A stretch of DNA of 36,674 bases from an uncultured Anaerolineae bacterium (GCA_937124585.1 CAKZKT010000011.1:1-36674); one strand, 5' to 3'. Counted from the first letter of the stretch, positions 9,401-16,105 are shown. Made by a program: numbers and translations. Notes: generated from the letters alone by a model not told the origin.

Positions 9401-9597
9401 CCTGCCCGTTCCAGATCCCCAAGATCCGGGCCGACTTCACCGGTGTGGGCGGGATCGTGGGCGCGGCCTACATCGAACCGGCGCTGTGTCAGGGCTGCGG
9501 CACCTGCACTGCCGAATGCCCGGCCAAGGCGATCCAGCTGATGGCGTATCTGGACGCGCAGCTGGCGGGCGAGCTGACGGGCGCGTGGGCGGCTTGA
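6463..9597 (+). CDS. HdrA1: tandem HdrA-type FAD/iron-sulfur electron-transfer subunit
   Basis: The 1044-residue protein is made of two HdrA-like halves. The first starts directly at an FAD-binding GGGVAGM (residues 22-28) and has four-Cys clusters at 131 (CINCDMCSLVCP) and 179 (CDDCGRCVAVCP). The second starts near 479 with the usual HdrA N-terminal segment (RVGVFVCRCEPAI), has its own FAD loop near 622 (VIGGGVAGMQAA), and ends in two [4Fe-4S] motifs near 971 and 1010. HdrA proteins carry the flavin of heterodisulfide reductase-type complexes and can bifurcate electrons. The first half replaces the usual PTNDC-x2-C flavin-side motif by PTHDCVLCRGTSD. I chose ATG 6463 over an upstream GTG at 6439 because GGGGGAA at 6449-6455 is well spaced. 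MvhD1 follows, implying one complex. Confidence 0.88.
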   Translation: MVELPLSDASMRREIGNVMVIGGGVAGMRAAVDLAEAGLQVYLVESAPALGGRVAQLGYMFPTHDCVLCRGTSDHGYGCTRPAISPAFQDHNLHPNIRVLTLTNVIRVDGQAGDFRVVLRHEPRYVDPARCINCDMCSLVCPVTLPSSFQQELATRKAAYKLAVRSIPNAYIIDRGPYCDDCGRCVAVCPTQCINLNEEPRELEVHVGAIIMALGYDLADAREYEEFGFGRYPNVIHSMQYERLASRSGPTEGIVLRPSDGQRPKRIAWLQCVGSRDQKHPYCSSICCMYATKEAMIAKERLPGVHAQVFMMDERAFNKEFNAYYETARRKFGVEYTRARISFIKEDPETKDLLLHYPGPDGKMVTDRFDMVVLSLGTVPPRSAGELARELGIELNPYGFCQTDKFMPLETSVPGVYVCGTFLSPKEISETFLDASGAAGEVMRLLRSQLGRSPSSRQYPFLSADGEFPEERDVSGEPPRVGVFVCRCEPAIDGTLDTQGIRDFALKLPGVVHAELLAYGCQEPDLRRIRQAVVERNLNRVVIAGCSPRTHEPLFQRIVRQAGLNPYLLSMANIREQCAWVHEGQPDLATRKAKETVRMAVERVRRAQPVHRLSVAPTRRALVIGGGVAGMQAALSIADAGYNVTLVERNAQLGGNLRHIFYVAEGQNPQRLLRDLVNRVRGHERIEVFTRSEVKSHTGRTGDFRSVVVTHTGPLDVETEVRHAVTIVATGGEEWRGDVYMLGQDERVVTQLDLEEIIVHRPEEITRLKQVVMIQCVHPPSEVDYCSRVCCTNTMKNAIRVKMLNPGCQVYVLYKDMITYGFREQFYTEARRRGVIFMRYDEQHLPQVSRADDGRLEVRAWEQVFGREITLTPDLVALSMAVVPSPGTAELAKILDVPLSVEGFFQEAHLKMRPMDFMDEGIFMAGMSHYPKFIEEAITNAQAAAARAITLLAKEPLYYGGPVAVVDQDKCVGCLTCVRTCPFQIPKIRADFTGVGGIVGAAYIEPALCQGCGTCTAECPAKAIQLMAYLDAQLAGELTGAWAA

Positions 9598-9603
9598 ACA
9601 TTC

Positions 9604-9637
9604 ACGTGCCAGGCACCCTTAAAGGTGTCTGGCACGT
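9604..9637. repeat. GTGCCAGGCAC hairpin repeat, copy 4
   Basis: ACGTGCCAGGCACC pairs with GGTGTCTGGCACGT with one mismatch. It starts seven bases after the hdrA1 stop and is followed by copy 5 with a 49-50-base period, including the shared flank AGGGGCGG. Confidence 0.82.
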
Positions 9638-9652
9638 AGGGGCGGTTCGATT

Positions 9653-9687
9653 CACGCGCCAGGTACCCTTCCAGGTGCCTGGCACGT
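9653..9687. repeat. GTGCCAGGCAC hairpin repeat, copy 5
   Basis: ACGCGCCAGGTACC pairs imperfectly with AGGTGCCTGGCACGT. It is the second member of a tandem pair in the 106-base hdrA1-mvhD1 gap. The stem ends 16 bases before the mvhD1 ATG, so it could affect translation of that gene. Confidence 0.82.
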
Positions 9688-9703
9688 AGGGGCGGCGAAT
9701 CTT

Positions 9704-10141
9704 ATGAGCGATAACGGCAACCACACCTTCGAACCCGAGATCACGGCGTTCATGTGCATCTATTGCGCGGACATGTCGGCGGATACGGCCGGCGCGCTGC
9801 ACGTGCAGTATCCGGCCAATGTCAAGCTGGTGAAGATGCCGTGCACCGGCAAGACCGATGTCAAGTACATCCTGGACGCGTTCGAACACGGTGCGGACGG
9901 CGTCTATGTCGTCGGCTGTCCTATCGGCAACTGCCACCATGTGCGGGGCAACGAGCGGGCGCGCAAGCGGATCGAGCGCGCCAAGAAGCTGCTGGACGAG
10001 ATCGGCATCGGCGGGCAGCGGCTGGACATCTTCTTCGTCTCCGGCGGCATGGGCGAGACTTTCGCGCGTTGTGCGCATGAGATGACCGAGCGCATCCGGG
10101 CGCTGGGCCCGAATCCGCTCAGGGCGAAAGAGCGAGACTGA
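9704..10141 (+). CDS. mvhD: MvhD1: [2Fe-2S] electron-transfer subunit of the HdrA1 unit
   Basis: This 145-residue MvhD/HdrD-delta family protein has Cys residues in ITAFMCIYCADMSAD, KMPCTGKTD and VVGCPIGNCHHVRGN, the set that binds a [2Fe-2S] cluster in methanogen MvhD. It also has the family ending ALGPNPLR. In methanogens MvhD passes electrons between a hydrogenase (or formate dehydrogenase) and HdrA. In Moorella it belongs to the MetFV-HdrABC-MvhD complex. No hydrogenase genes are nearby. It follows hdrA1 with only the hairpin pair between them. It is a paralogue of the gene at 16106. Confidence 0.9.
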   Translation: MSDNGNHTFEPEITAFMCIYCADMSADTAGALHVQYPANVKLVKMPCTGKTDVKYILDAFEHGADGVYVVGCPIGNCHHVRGNERARKRIERAKKLLDEIGIGGQRLDIFFVSGGMGETFARCAHEMTERIRALGPNPLRAKERD

Positions 10142-10178
10142 TAGTTTCTTGTGATAGGCTGCACCGGAGCGCCAGGTG

Positions 10179-10415
10179 ATGCCAACGGTAGGTCACATTG
10201 GACCATACAGGTTCTTCTTTTATGCCGGCGATAGAGATGAGCCACCTCATGTTCATGTCGAACGTGAGGGCATGAAGGCCAAGTTCTGGCTTGATCCTGT
10301 ATGGCTGGCGAGGAACGTGGGATTCACCAGGACTGAGCTCAGTCGCCTGCAAAGGATTGTAGAAGAAAACCGTGAACGTTTCTTGAGGAGTTGGGATGAG
10401 TACTTTCATGATTGA
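10179..10415 (+). CDS. DUF4160 domain protein
   Basis: This 78-residue protein shows the DUF4160 pattern: an N-terminal IGPYRFFFYAGD, then EPPHVHVEREGMKAKFWLDPV, then a helical ending RIVEENRERFLRSWDEYF. Its biochemical role is unknown. The family usually sits beside DUF2442 genes, as here, and such pairs are suspected toxin-antitoxin-like modules without proof for this one. ATG 10179 and the GTG just before it are both possible starts. Base composition is visibly poorer in GC than the Hdr genes on either side, which suggests the pair was acquired. Confidence 0.8.
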   Translation: MPTVGHIGPYRFFFYAGDRDEPPHVHVEREGMKAKFWLDPVWLARNVGFTRTELSRLQRIVEENRERFLRSWDEYFHD

Positions 10416-10704
10416 AGTGGAGACACCTGCAGCCAGGCATGTTGAAGTGACTGAGGACACGCTTATCATTGACCTTGTTGATGGTCGTACGGTCTCGGTG
10501 CCTCTGGCCTGGTATCCCAGGTTGTTGTACGCTACTGTGCAGGAACGCAACAACTGGCGGCTTATCGGCCAGGGCGAAGGGATACATTGGCCTGATGTTG
10601 ACGAGGATATCAGCGTAGAGAATGTGCTGTTCGGAAAACCATCTGGCGAGAGTCGGCGTTCGTTGAAGAAATGGCTGGAGCAAAGAGGGGTTCCTCCCCG
10701 ATAG
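10396..10704 (+). CDS. DUF2442 domain protein
   Basis: The 102-residue protein carries the DUF2442 signature: VTEDTLIIDLVDGRTVSVPLAWYPRL in two strands, then WRLIGQGEGIHWPDVDEDISVENVL. The start ATG is preceded by GAGGAG at 10385-10390 and overlaps the DUF4160 gene by 20 bases, so the two are translationally coupled. Function is unknown. A partner or antitoxin-like role is inferred only from the constant pairing with DUF4160. Confidence 0.82.
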   Translation: MSTFMIEVETPAARHVEVTEDTLIIDLVDGRTVSVPLAWYPRLLYATVQERNNWRLIGQGEGIHWPDVDEDISVENVLFGKPSGESRRSLKKWLEQRGVPPR

Positions 10705-10844
10705 AACGATGTCACGAGGCTTATATCTCAGCGAGTATCTCTGAACGGCTTGATCATTTCCTGAGCGAATACTATCGGCATCGCCCGGAACGGTACCTGA
10801 CCGTCCCTCAGTACTCAGCGGCTCAATTGATGGAGGCAGGGTGA
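10671..10844 (+). CDS. Small hypothetical protein (57 residues) after DUF2442
   Basis: An open frame of 57 codons starts at ATG 10671 inside the end of the DUF2442 gene (34-base overlap) and stops at TGA 10842-10844. The product begins MAGAKRGSSPIERCHEAY and is mostly helical, with charged residues (SERLDHFLSEYYRHRPERY). I do not recognise a family. Overlap, phase and length fit a third gene of the small accessory group, but no clear Shine-Dalgarno is seen and the frame may be a degraded remnant. Confidence 0.4.
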   Translation: MAGAKRGSSPIERCHEAYISASISERLDHFLSEYYRHRPERYLTVPQYSAAQLMEAG

Positions 10845-10920
10845 CAGGTGCCAGGAGTGGACCAGGAGGCAGTCCCCGAACAGTGTGGTGGTGATTCATC
10901 TCCGCCACTGGGGAGATACG

Positions 10921-11169
10921 ATGAGGCAAGTGAGATGTAATGTCTGTGGCAGTGATCGTTACGAGGAGCGGCGGATCGAGTATCTGTATGGCCTTAAGGG
11001 GCGCTATCTTTTTGTGCCAAACACGCCTGTTGAGGTGTGCCTGAATTGTGGCACGGTTTGCTATGATGCGGCGGTTCTCAAACATATTGAGCAGCGCTTC
11101 TTTGCGATTTACGAAGAGCAACAGGAGCCGGATCGCTATGTTCGGATGCCAGAGGTGGTTTTGGCCTGA
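10921..11169 (+). CDS. YgiT-type zinc-finger protein
   Basis: The 82-residue protein has two CxxC knuckles, Cys6/Cys9 (CNVC) and Cys40/Cys43 (CLNCG), typical of the YgiT/MqsA N-terminal zinc-binding domain. The helical tail lacks the helix-turn-helix of full MqsA. Stand-alone YgiT fingers commonly lie next to a DUF4258 or similar small toxin gene. None is seen here, so the module may be an orphan, or its partner may be the small frame at 10671. The start at ATG 10921 follows GGGGAGA at 10910-10916. Confidence 0.72.
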   Translation: MRQVRCNVCGSDRYEERRIEYLYGLKGRYLFVPNTPVEVCLNCGTVCYDAAVLKHIEQRFFAIYEEQQEPDRYVRMPEVVLA

Positions 11170-11274
11170 GTTTTAGAAATCACTGGCTGTTGAACCGATT
11201 GAAAGAGTAATCAATGGTGACGTGATCCGTATCTCACGGCAGAGGTGCGTTCCAGTTGCATGGGAGGGGACAAC

Positions 11275-14200
11275 ATGCCCGGCAATGGTCGCGAGCCCAA
11301 CGAGCAGGTGGTCGGCGCGGTGATGGTCGTCGGCGGCGGCATCGCAGGGATGCAGGCCGCCCTCGATCTGGCCGAGTCCGGTTACAAGGTTTACCTGGTG
11401 GAGCAGAAATCGGCCATCGGCGGCCACATGGCGCAGCTCGACAAGACCTTCCCCACCAATGACTGCGCGATGTGTACCATCTCGCCCAAGCTGGTAGAGA
11501 CCGGCAGGCACCTTAACATCGAAATATTGACCAATACCGACGTGGCCGGCTTGCGGGGCACGGCGGGCAACTTCACCGTCACCGTGCGCACCCGGCCGCG
11601 CTACATTGACGTCCAGAAGTGCACCGGCTGCGGTGAGTGCGCCCAGGTCTGCCCGGTGGTGATCCCTTCCCACTTCGATGAAGGCCTCCGGCAACAGCGC
11701 GCGGCGCATAAGCTCTATCCGCAGGCGATCCCGAACGCCTACGCCATCGAGAAACGCGGCATCGCGCCGTGTCGCGATGCCTGTCCGGCACACCAGCGCG
11801 CACAGGGCTACATCGCGTTGATCCGCGAGGGCCGCTTCGAGGACGCGCTGCGGGTCATCAAGGAGGACAACCCCTTCCCCGGCATCTGCGGCCGCATCTG
11901 CAACCACCGCTGCGAGGATGCCTGCAACCGCGGCAAGGTGGACGACCCGGTCAACATCCACGCGCTCAAGCGGTTCGTCACCGATACGGTCTACGCCGGG
12001 CCGCGTGTGCCGGTCGAGCCGATCCCCAAACGCTACGAGGAGCGGGTGGCGATCATCGGCGCGGGGCCGTGCGGCCTGACCGCCGCGCAGGACCTGGCGA
12101 AGCTGGGCTATCCGGTCACGGTGTTCGAGGCGCTGCCGGTGGCGGGCGGCATGTTGCGGGTGGGCGTGCCCGAATACCGGCTGCCCTCCTGGATCGTGGA
12201 TCGCGAGGTGCAGGATATCCTGGACCTGGGCGTCGAGCTGCGGCTGAACACCGTCGTCAGCAACCTGGACGACATCTTCGCCGAGGGGTTCAAAGCGGTG
12301 TTGATCGCGGTCGGCGCGCACGAGGGGGTCCGGCTGCCGATCCCGGGCAACAACCTGGAGGGTGTGCTGATCAACACCCAGTTCCTGCGGGATGTGCGGC
12401 TGGCCGAGCTGAAGGACGAAGCGGCGAATCCGCGAAGCGGCGAATCAGCAAATCAGCGAATGGACGAAGCGGCGAATGGTGATCCCCGGTCCCAGATCCG
12501 GGGGAAGCGGGTGCTGGTGCTCGGCGGCGGGAATGTGGCCATTGATGTGGCGCGCACGGCCGTCCGCCTGGGCGCGGCCGAGGTGCATATGGCCTGCCTG
12601 GAGGGCCGCCAGAACATGCCCGCCCACCCGTGGGAGGTCCAGGCCGCGCTGGACGAGGGGATCGTTATCCACAACGACCGTACGTTCGTCCGCATTTTGG
12701 ATGACGGCAATAGCCGAGCTGCCGGAGTCGAGTGTCGCCGCGTGGCGCATTTCGAGTTCGACGACCAGGGCCGGCTCTCGGTGGAGACGGTGCCCGGCTC
12801 CGAGCATGTGCTGCCGGCCGACGTGGTGATCTTCTCCGTGGGCCAGCGGGCCGGCCTGGCGTTCATCCCGCCGGATGCCGGGGTGGGGCTCACCTCCAGG
12901 CGCACCATCGCCGTCAACCCGAACACCTTCGCGGCGACCCGGCCCGGCGTCTTCGCGGCGGGCGACAGCGTCAGCGGCACCGCGTTCGTGATCGAGGCGG
13001 TGGCCAGCGGCCACAAATGCGCCGAGTCCATCCACCGCTACCTGCGCGGGGAGGCGCTGGAGCCGAAGCCGAAGCCCGAGCTGCCGGTGGTCAAGCTGAC
13101 CCAGGCCGAGCTGAACGAGCGCATCCAGCGCGGGGAGGTGCATACCACCCCGCGCGTGCCCATGCCCGAGCTGCCGCCGGAACAGCGGGTCAAGGGCTTT
13201 GCGGAGGTGGAGACCGGCTACACGGCCGAGCTGGCCCAGGCCGAGGCCGCCCGCTGCCTGGCCTGCGGCGTCTGCTCCGAGTGCCTGAGCTGCTGGTACA
13301 AGTGTGGCGTTGGCGCCATTGACCACGACATGGTGGAGCAGACGCAGGAGATCAACGTCGGCGCGATCATCCTGGCCCCCGGCTACGAGGTCTACCGGGC
13401 CGAGCTGTCGGAGGAGTTCGGCTGGGGCCGCTATCCCAACGTGGTCACGGCCCTGCAGTTCGAGCGCCTGCTGAACGCCTCCGGGCCGACCATGGGGCAT
13501 GTGCAGCGGCCGTCCGACGGCCGCACGCCGAAGAAGATCGCTTTCCTGCAGTGCATCGGCTCGCGCGACCGGTCACACGACTACTGTTCGGCCGTCTGCT
13601 GCATGTACGCCACCAAGCAGGCGATCATGGCCATCGAGCACGAACGCGACACCGAAGTCCGCGTGTTCATGATGGATATGCGGGCCTTCAGCAAGGGCTA
13701 CGAGACGTACTACCGCCGGGCGATGAACCAGTACGGCATCCACTTCACCCGTTGTCGCATCTCGGCGATCAAGGAGAACCCGGCCAACGGCAATTTGATC
13801 GTGCGGTATGTAGACGAAGGGGCGAAGGGGCGAATTAGCGAATCAGCGAATCAGCGAATGGGCGAATCAGCGAAGGGGCGAATTAGCGAATCAGCGAAGC
13901 GGCGAAACGATTTGTCCATTTGCGAGGAAGAGTTCGATCTGGTCGTGCTGTCGGTCGGCATGGAGATCTCGGAGAGCGTGCGCGAGCTGGGGCGGCGGCT
14001 GGGGATCGAGCTGGACGATTATGGCTTCTGCCACACGGTGCAGTTCGACCCGCTGCAGACCAGCAAGGCCGGCATCTATGTGGTCGGCCCGTTCCGCGAG
14101 CCGAAGGACATCCCGGACACGGTGGTCGAGGCGAGCGGCGCAGCCGCGCGGGCAGCCGGTCTGTTGGCCCAGGCCCGGGGCACGTTGATCGCGCAGCCGA

Positions 14201-16095
14201 CCTATCCGCCAGAGTACGACGTCAGCGGTGAGGAGCCGCGCATCGGGGTCTTCGTCTGTCACTGCGGATCGAACATCGGCGGTTTCCTGGACGTGCCGGC
14301 CGTGGCCGAATACGCGGCAACGCTGCCCTACGTCGTTCACGCGGAGCACAACCTTTACACTTGCTCGCAGGATTCCATCCAACGGATCACCGAGCGCACG
14401 AAGGAGCTGGGGCTGAACCGGGTGGTGGTCGCCTCGTGCACCCCGCGCACCCACGAGCCGTTGTTCCAGGACAGCATCCGGCAGGCCGGCCTCAATCCAT
14501 ACCTGTTTGAGATGGCCAATATCCGCAATCAGTGTTCGTGGGTGCACTCGGACAACTGGGAGGCAGCCACCGAGAAGGCCAAAGATCTGGTGCGGATGGC
14601 CGTAAGCCGTGCGGCCCGTCTCAGCCCGCTGTACAAACAGGAGTTGCCCGTACAGCAAAGCGCGCTGGTCATCGGCGGCGGGTTGGCAGGCATGGCCGCA
14701 GCGCTCGCCCTGGCCGACCAGGGCTTTCCGGTGGACCTGGTGGAACGCAGCCATGAGTTGGGCGGCAATTTGCGGCATGTCCATTATATGCCGGATGACG
14801 TGAAGTCGGCGATGAGGGAGACGGGAACTGTTGCAGGTCTCTGCTCCTCGTTCTCCGACCCGCACGAGTACCTTAACAATCTCATCCGCCGCGTCGAGTC
14901 TAACCCGCTCATCGCCGTGCATTTGAACAGCGAAGTGGTAGAGAGCGGCGGGTTCGCAGGCAACTTCACCAGCACATTGCGGACCGCCTCCGGTCAACGG
15001 GTGAGCATCCGCCATGGTGTGACGATTGTGGCTACCGGCGGCCAGGAATATCGGGGCAAGGAATATCTCTATGGCCAGCACAAACGGGTGCTGACCGGGC
15101 AAGAGTTCGAGGCGTTGCTGAGCGAATCAGCAAATCAGCCGACACCTCCATTTGTGCCGGAGCGCGGCGCAGGTGTAAGCGTCGGCGGATCGGCGGATAA
15201 TCCGCAGCCCGCAATCCGCTATCCGCAATCGGTAGTTATGATCCTTTGCGTCGGGCCGGCCGACAAGTATTGCGGCCGGCTCTGCTGTACCACGGCCCTC
15301 AAGAACGCGCTCAAGCTCAAGGAGCTCAATCCGGTGGCCAGAGTGACGATTCTGTACAAGGACATCCGGACCTACGGCTTTAAGGAACGACTTTATACGC
15401 GGGCGCGCGAACTGGGCATCATCTTCCTGCGCTACGACGATGCACATCGGCTCCAGGTGACCGCAGATGGGGAAGCCGGCCGGACTTCAGAGGGTGCAGG
15501 GCTCAGCGTGCGGGCTTGGGAGCCGGCCTTGGGCGAGTGGGTCACGCTGCACCCCGACCTGCTGGTGTTGAGCACGCCGATGGTGCCGGCGCCAGGTGCG
15601 CGCGAGTTGGGCACGGTGCTGAAGGTGCCGGTGGACCTGAACGGCTGGTTCCTGGAGGCGCATCCCAAGCTGCGGCCGGTGGATTTTGCCTCTGACGGCA
15701 TCTACATGGCCGGCGCCGCCCATTATCCCAAGTTCATTGACGAGACCATCGCGCAGGCGCAGGCCGCTGCGGCCCGGGCGGCCACCATCCTGAGTCACAA
15801 GACGATGATGGTTGGGGGCGTGGTCGCTCAGGTGAAGCCGGAGTTGTGCGTGGGGTGTCTGACCTGTGTGCGGATCTGTCCGTATGACGTGCCGGCCATC
15901 AAGGCCACGCAGCGCGGCGTGGGAGGCATCGTCGGCGCGGCCTACATCAATCCGGCCGTGTGTCATGGCTGTGGTCTCTGCGCGGCCGAGTGCCCGGCGC
16001 GGGCCATTCAACTGATGCACTACACTAGCGACCAGGTCGAGATCAAGATCGAAGCGTTGTTCGGCCTGGAGAAGCTGGAGCGGGTCACGGTGTGA
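11275..16095 (+). CDS. HdrA2: giant HdrA with inserted GltD/NfnB-like NAD(P)H module
   Basis: This 1606-residue polypeptide has an N-terminal HdrA flavin half: GGGIAGM near 17-23, canonical PTNDCAMC near 60, and CTGCGECAQVCP at 116. An inserted glutamate-synthase small-subunit-like module occupies about 165-600, with CRDACPAHQRAQGY, GICGRICNHRCEDAC, FAD loop IIGAGPCGLTAA, VPEYRLP and NAD(P) loop VLGGGNVAIDVA. HdrA then resumes with a Cys-rich CLACGVCSECLSCWYKC at 661. A second HdrA-like half starts near 988 with CHCGSNIGG, has its FAD loop near 1130, and ends in two [4Fe-4S] motifs (about 1525 and 1563). The inserted module is expected to exchange electrons with NADH or NADPH. Start ATG 11275 follows GGGAGGGG. 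Four segments absent from HdrA1 lie at about residues 381-402, 847-878, 1175-1196 and 1283-1320. Confidence 0.88.
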   Translation: MPGNGREPNEQVVGAVMVVGGGIAGMQAALDLAESGYKVYLVEQKSAIGGHMAQLDKTFPTNDCAMCTISPKLVETGRHLNIEILTNTDVAGLRGTAGNFTVTVRTRPRYIDVQKCTGCGECAQVCPVVIPSHFDEGLRQQRAAHKLYPQAIPNAYAIEKRGIAPCRDACPAHQRAQGYIALIREGRFEDALRVIKEDNPFPGICGRICNHRCEDACNRGKVDDPVNIHALKRFVTDTVYAGPRVPVEPIPKRYEERVAIIGAGPCGLTAAQDLAKLGYPVTVFEALPVAGGMLRVGVPEYRLPSWIVDREVQDILDLGVELRLNTVVSNLDDIFAEGFKAVLIAVGAHEGVRLPIPGNNLEGVLINTQFLRDVRLAELKDEAANPRSGESANQRMDEAANGDPRSQIRGKRVLVLGGGNVAIDVARTAVRLGAAEVHMACLEGRQNMPAHPWEVQAALDEGIVIHNDRTFVRILDDGNSRAAGVECRRVAHFEFDDQGRLSVETVPGSEHVLPADVVIFSVGQRAGLAFIPPDAGVGLTSRRTIAVNPNTFAATRPGVFAAGDSVSGTAFVIEAVASGHKCAESIHRYLRGEALEPKPKPELPVVKLTQAELNERIQRGEVHTTPRVPMPELPPEQRVKGFAEVETGYTAELAQAEAARCLACGVCSECLSCWYKCGVGAIDHDMVEQTQEINVGAIILAPGYEVYRAELSEEFGWGRYPNVVTALQFERLLNASGPTMGHVQRPSDGRTPKKIAFLQCIGSRDRSHDYCSAVCCMYATKQAIMAIEHERDTEVRVFMMDMRAFSKGYETYYRRAMNQYGIHFTRCRISAIKENPANGNLIVRYVDEGAKGRISESANQRMGESAKGRISESAKRRNDLSICEEEFDLVVLSVGMEISESVRELGRRLGIELDDYGFCHTVQFDPLQTSKAGIYVVGPFREPKDIPDTVVEASGAAARAAGLLAQARGTLIAQPTYPPEYDVSGEEPRIGVFVCHCGSNIGGFLDVPAVAEYAATLPYVVHAEHNLYTCSQDSIQRITERTKELGLNRVVVASCTPRTHEPLFQDSIRQAGLNPYLFEMANIRNQCSWVHSDNWEAATEKAKDLVRMAVSRAARLSPLYKQELPVQQSALVIGGGLAGMAAALALADQGFPVDLVERSHELGGNLRHVHYMPDDVKSAMRETGTVAGLCSSFSDPHEYLNNLIRRVESNPLIAVHLNSEVVESGGFAGNFTSTLRTASGQRVSIRHGVTIVATGGQEYRGKEYLYGQHKRVLTGQEFEALLSESANQPTPPFVPERGAGVSVGGSADNPQPAIRYPQSVVMILCVGPADKYCGRLCCTTALKNALKLKELNPVARVTILYKDIRTYGFKERLYTRARELGIIFLRYDDAHRLQVTADGEAGRTSEGAGLSVRAWEPALGEWVTLHPDLLVLSTPMVPAPGARELGTVLKVPVDLNGWFLEAHPKLRPVDFASDGIYMAGAAHYPKFIDETIAQAQAAAARAATILSHKTMMVGGVVAQVKPELCVGCLTCVRICPYDVPAIKATQRGVGGIVGAAYINPAVCHGCGLCAAECPARAIQLMHYTSDQVEIKIEALFGLEKLERVTV
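12415..12478. repeat. 8-bp tandem repeat, 8 units, inside hdrA2 (insert 1)
   Basis: Eight consecutive octamers fit the pattern RRCGAAKN (for example GGCGAATC, GACGAAGC, one AGCAAATC). They lie in frame between the FAD and NAD(P) parts of the GltD-like module, just before GKRVLVLGGG. Reading an 8-base unit gives an 8-residue peptide period. The segment is rich in Ser, Ala, Asn and Glu and has no counterpart in GltD-family proteins. Confidence 0.88.
13813..13908. repeat. 8-bp tandem repeat, 12 units, inside hdrA2 (insert 2)
   Basis: Twelve consecutive octamers, mostly AGCGAATC, GGCGAATT, GGCGAAGG or AGCGAATG, run without a break in period. They encode a hydrophilic stretch with repeated SESAN/QRMGE/SAKGR units. 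HdrA1 has only a short loop (HYPGPDGKMVT) at the equivalent site, so about 28 residues were gained at a surface loop. Confidence 0.92.
14797..14859. repeat. In-frame insertion in hdrA2 (insert 4), probable repeat-derived
   Basis: About 20 codons (DVKSAMRETGTVAG and following) lie between GGNLRHVHYMPD and PHEYLNNLIRRV. The same position of HdrA1 joins directly (GGNLRHIFYVAEG to NPQRLL). A GAGAC...GTCTC inverted pair is visible inside. It is not an octamer tract, and its origin as a mobile repeat is inferred from the gap in the paralogue. Confidence 0.45.
15121..15233. repeat. In-frame repeat-derived insertion in hdrA2 (insert 3)
   Basis: The segment begins with two octamers of the same family (AGCGAATC, AGCAAATC), then a unique piece, then GGCGGATC/GGCGGATA, and ends with a 7-base motif (CCGCAAT, CCGCTAT, CCGCAAT). 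HdrA1 has only PEEITRLKQ at this site before VVMIQCV, so roughly 25 residues were added before the conserved VVMILCVGP. Confidence 0.75.
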
Positions 16096-16105
16096 GGAGA
16101 AATCC

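Noticed and set aside
11170-11274. A sigma70 promoter before hdrA2
   Set aside because: TTGAAC and TTGAAA boxes are present, but no TATAAT-like box lies at 16-18 bases from either.
13813-13908. Octamer array taken as a CRISPR or origin iteron array
   Set aside because: Units are 8 bases without spacers, lie inside a coding frame and have no DnaA-box or replication gene nearby.
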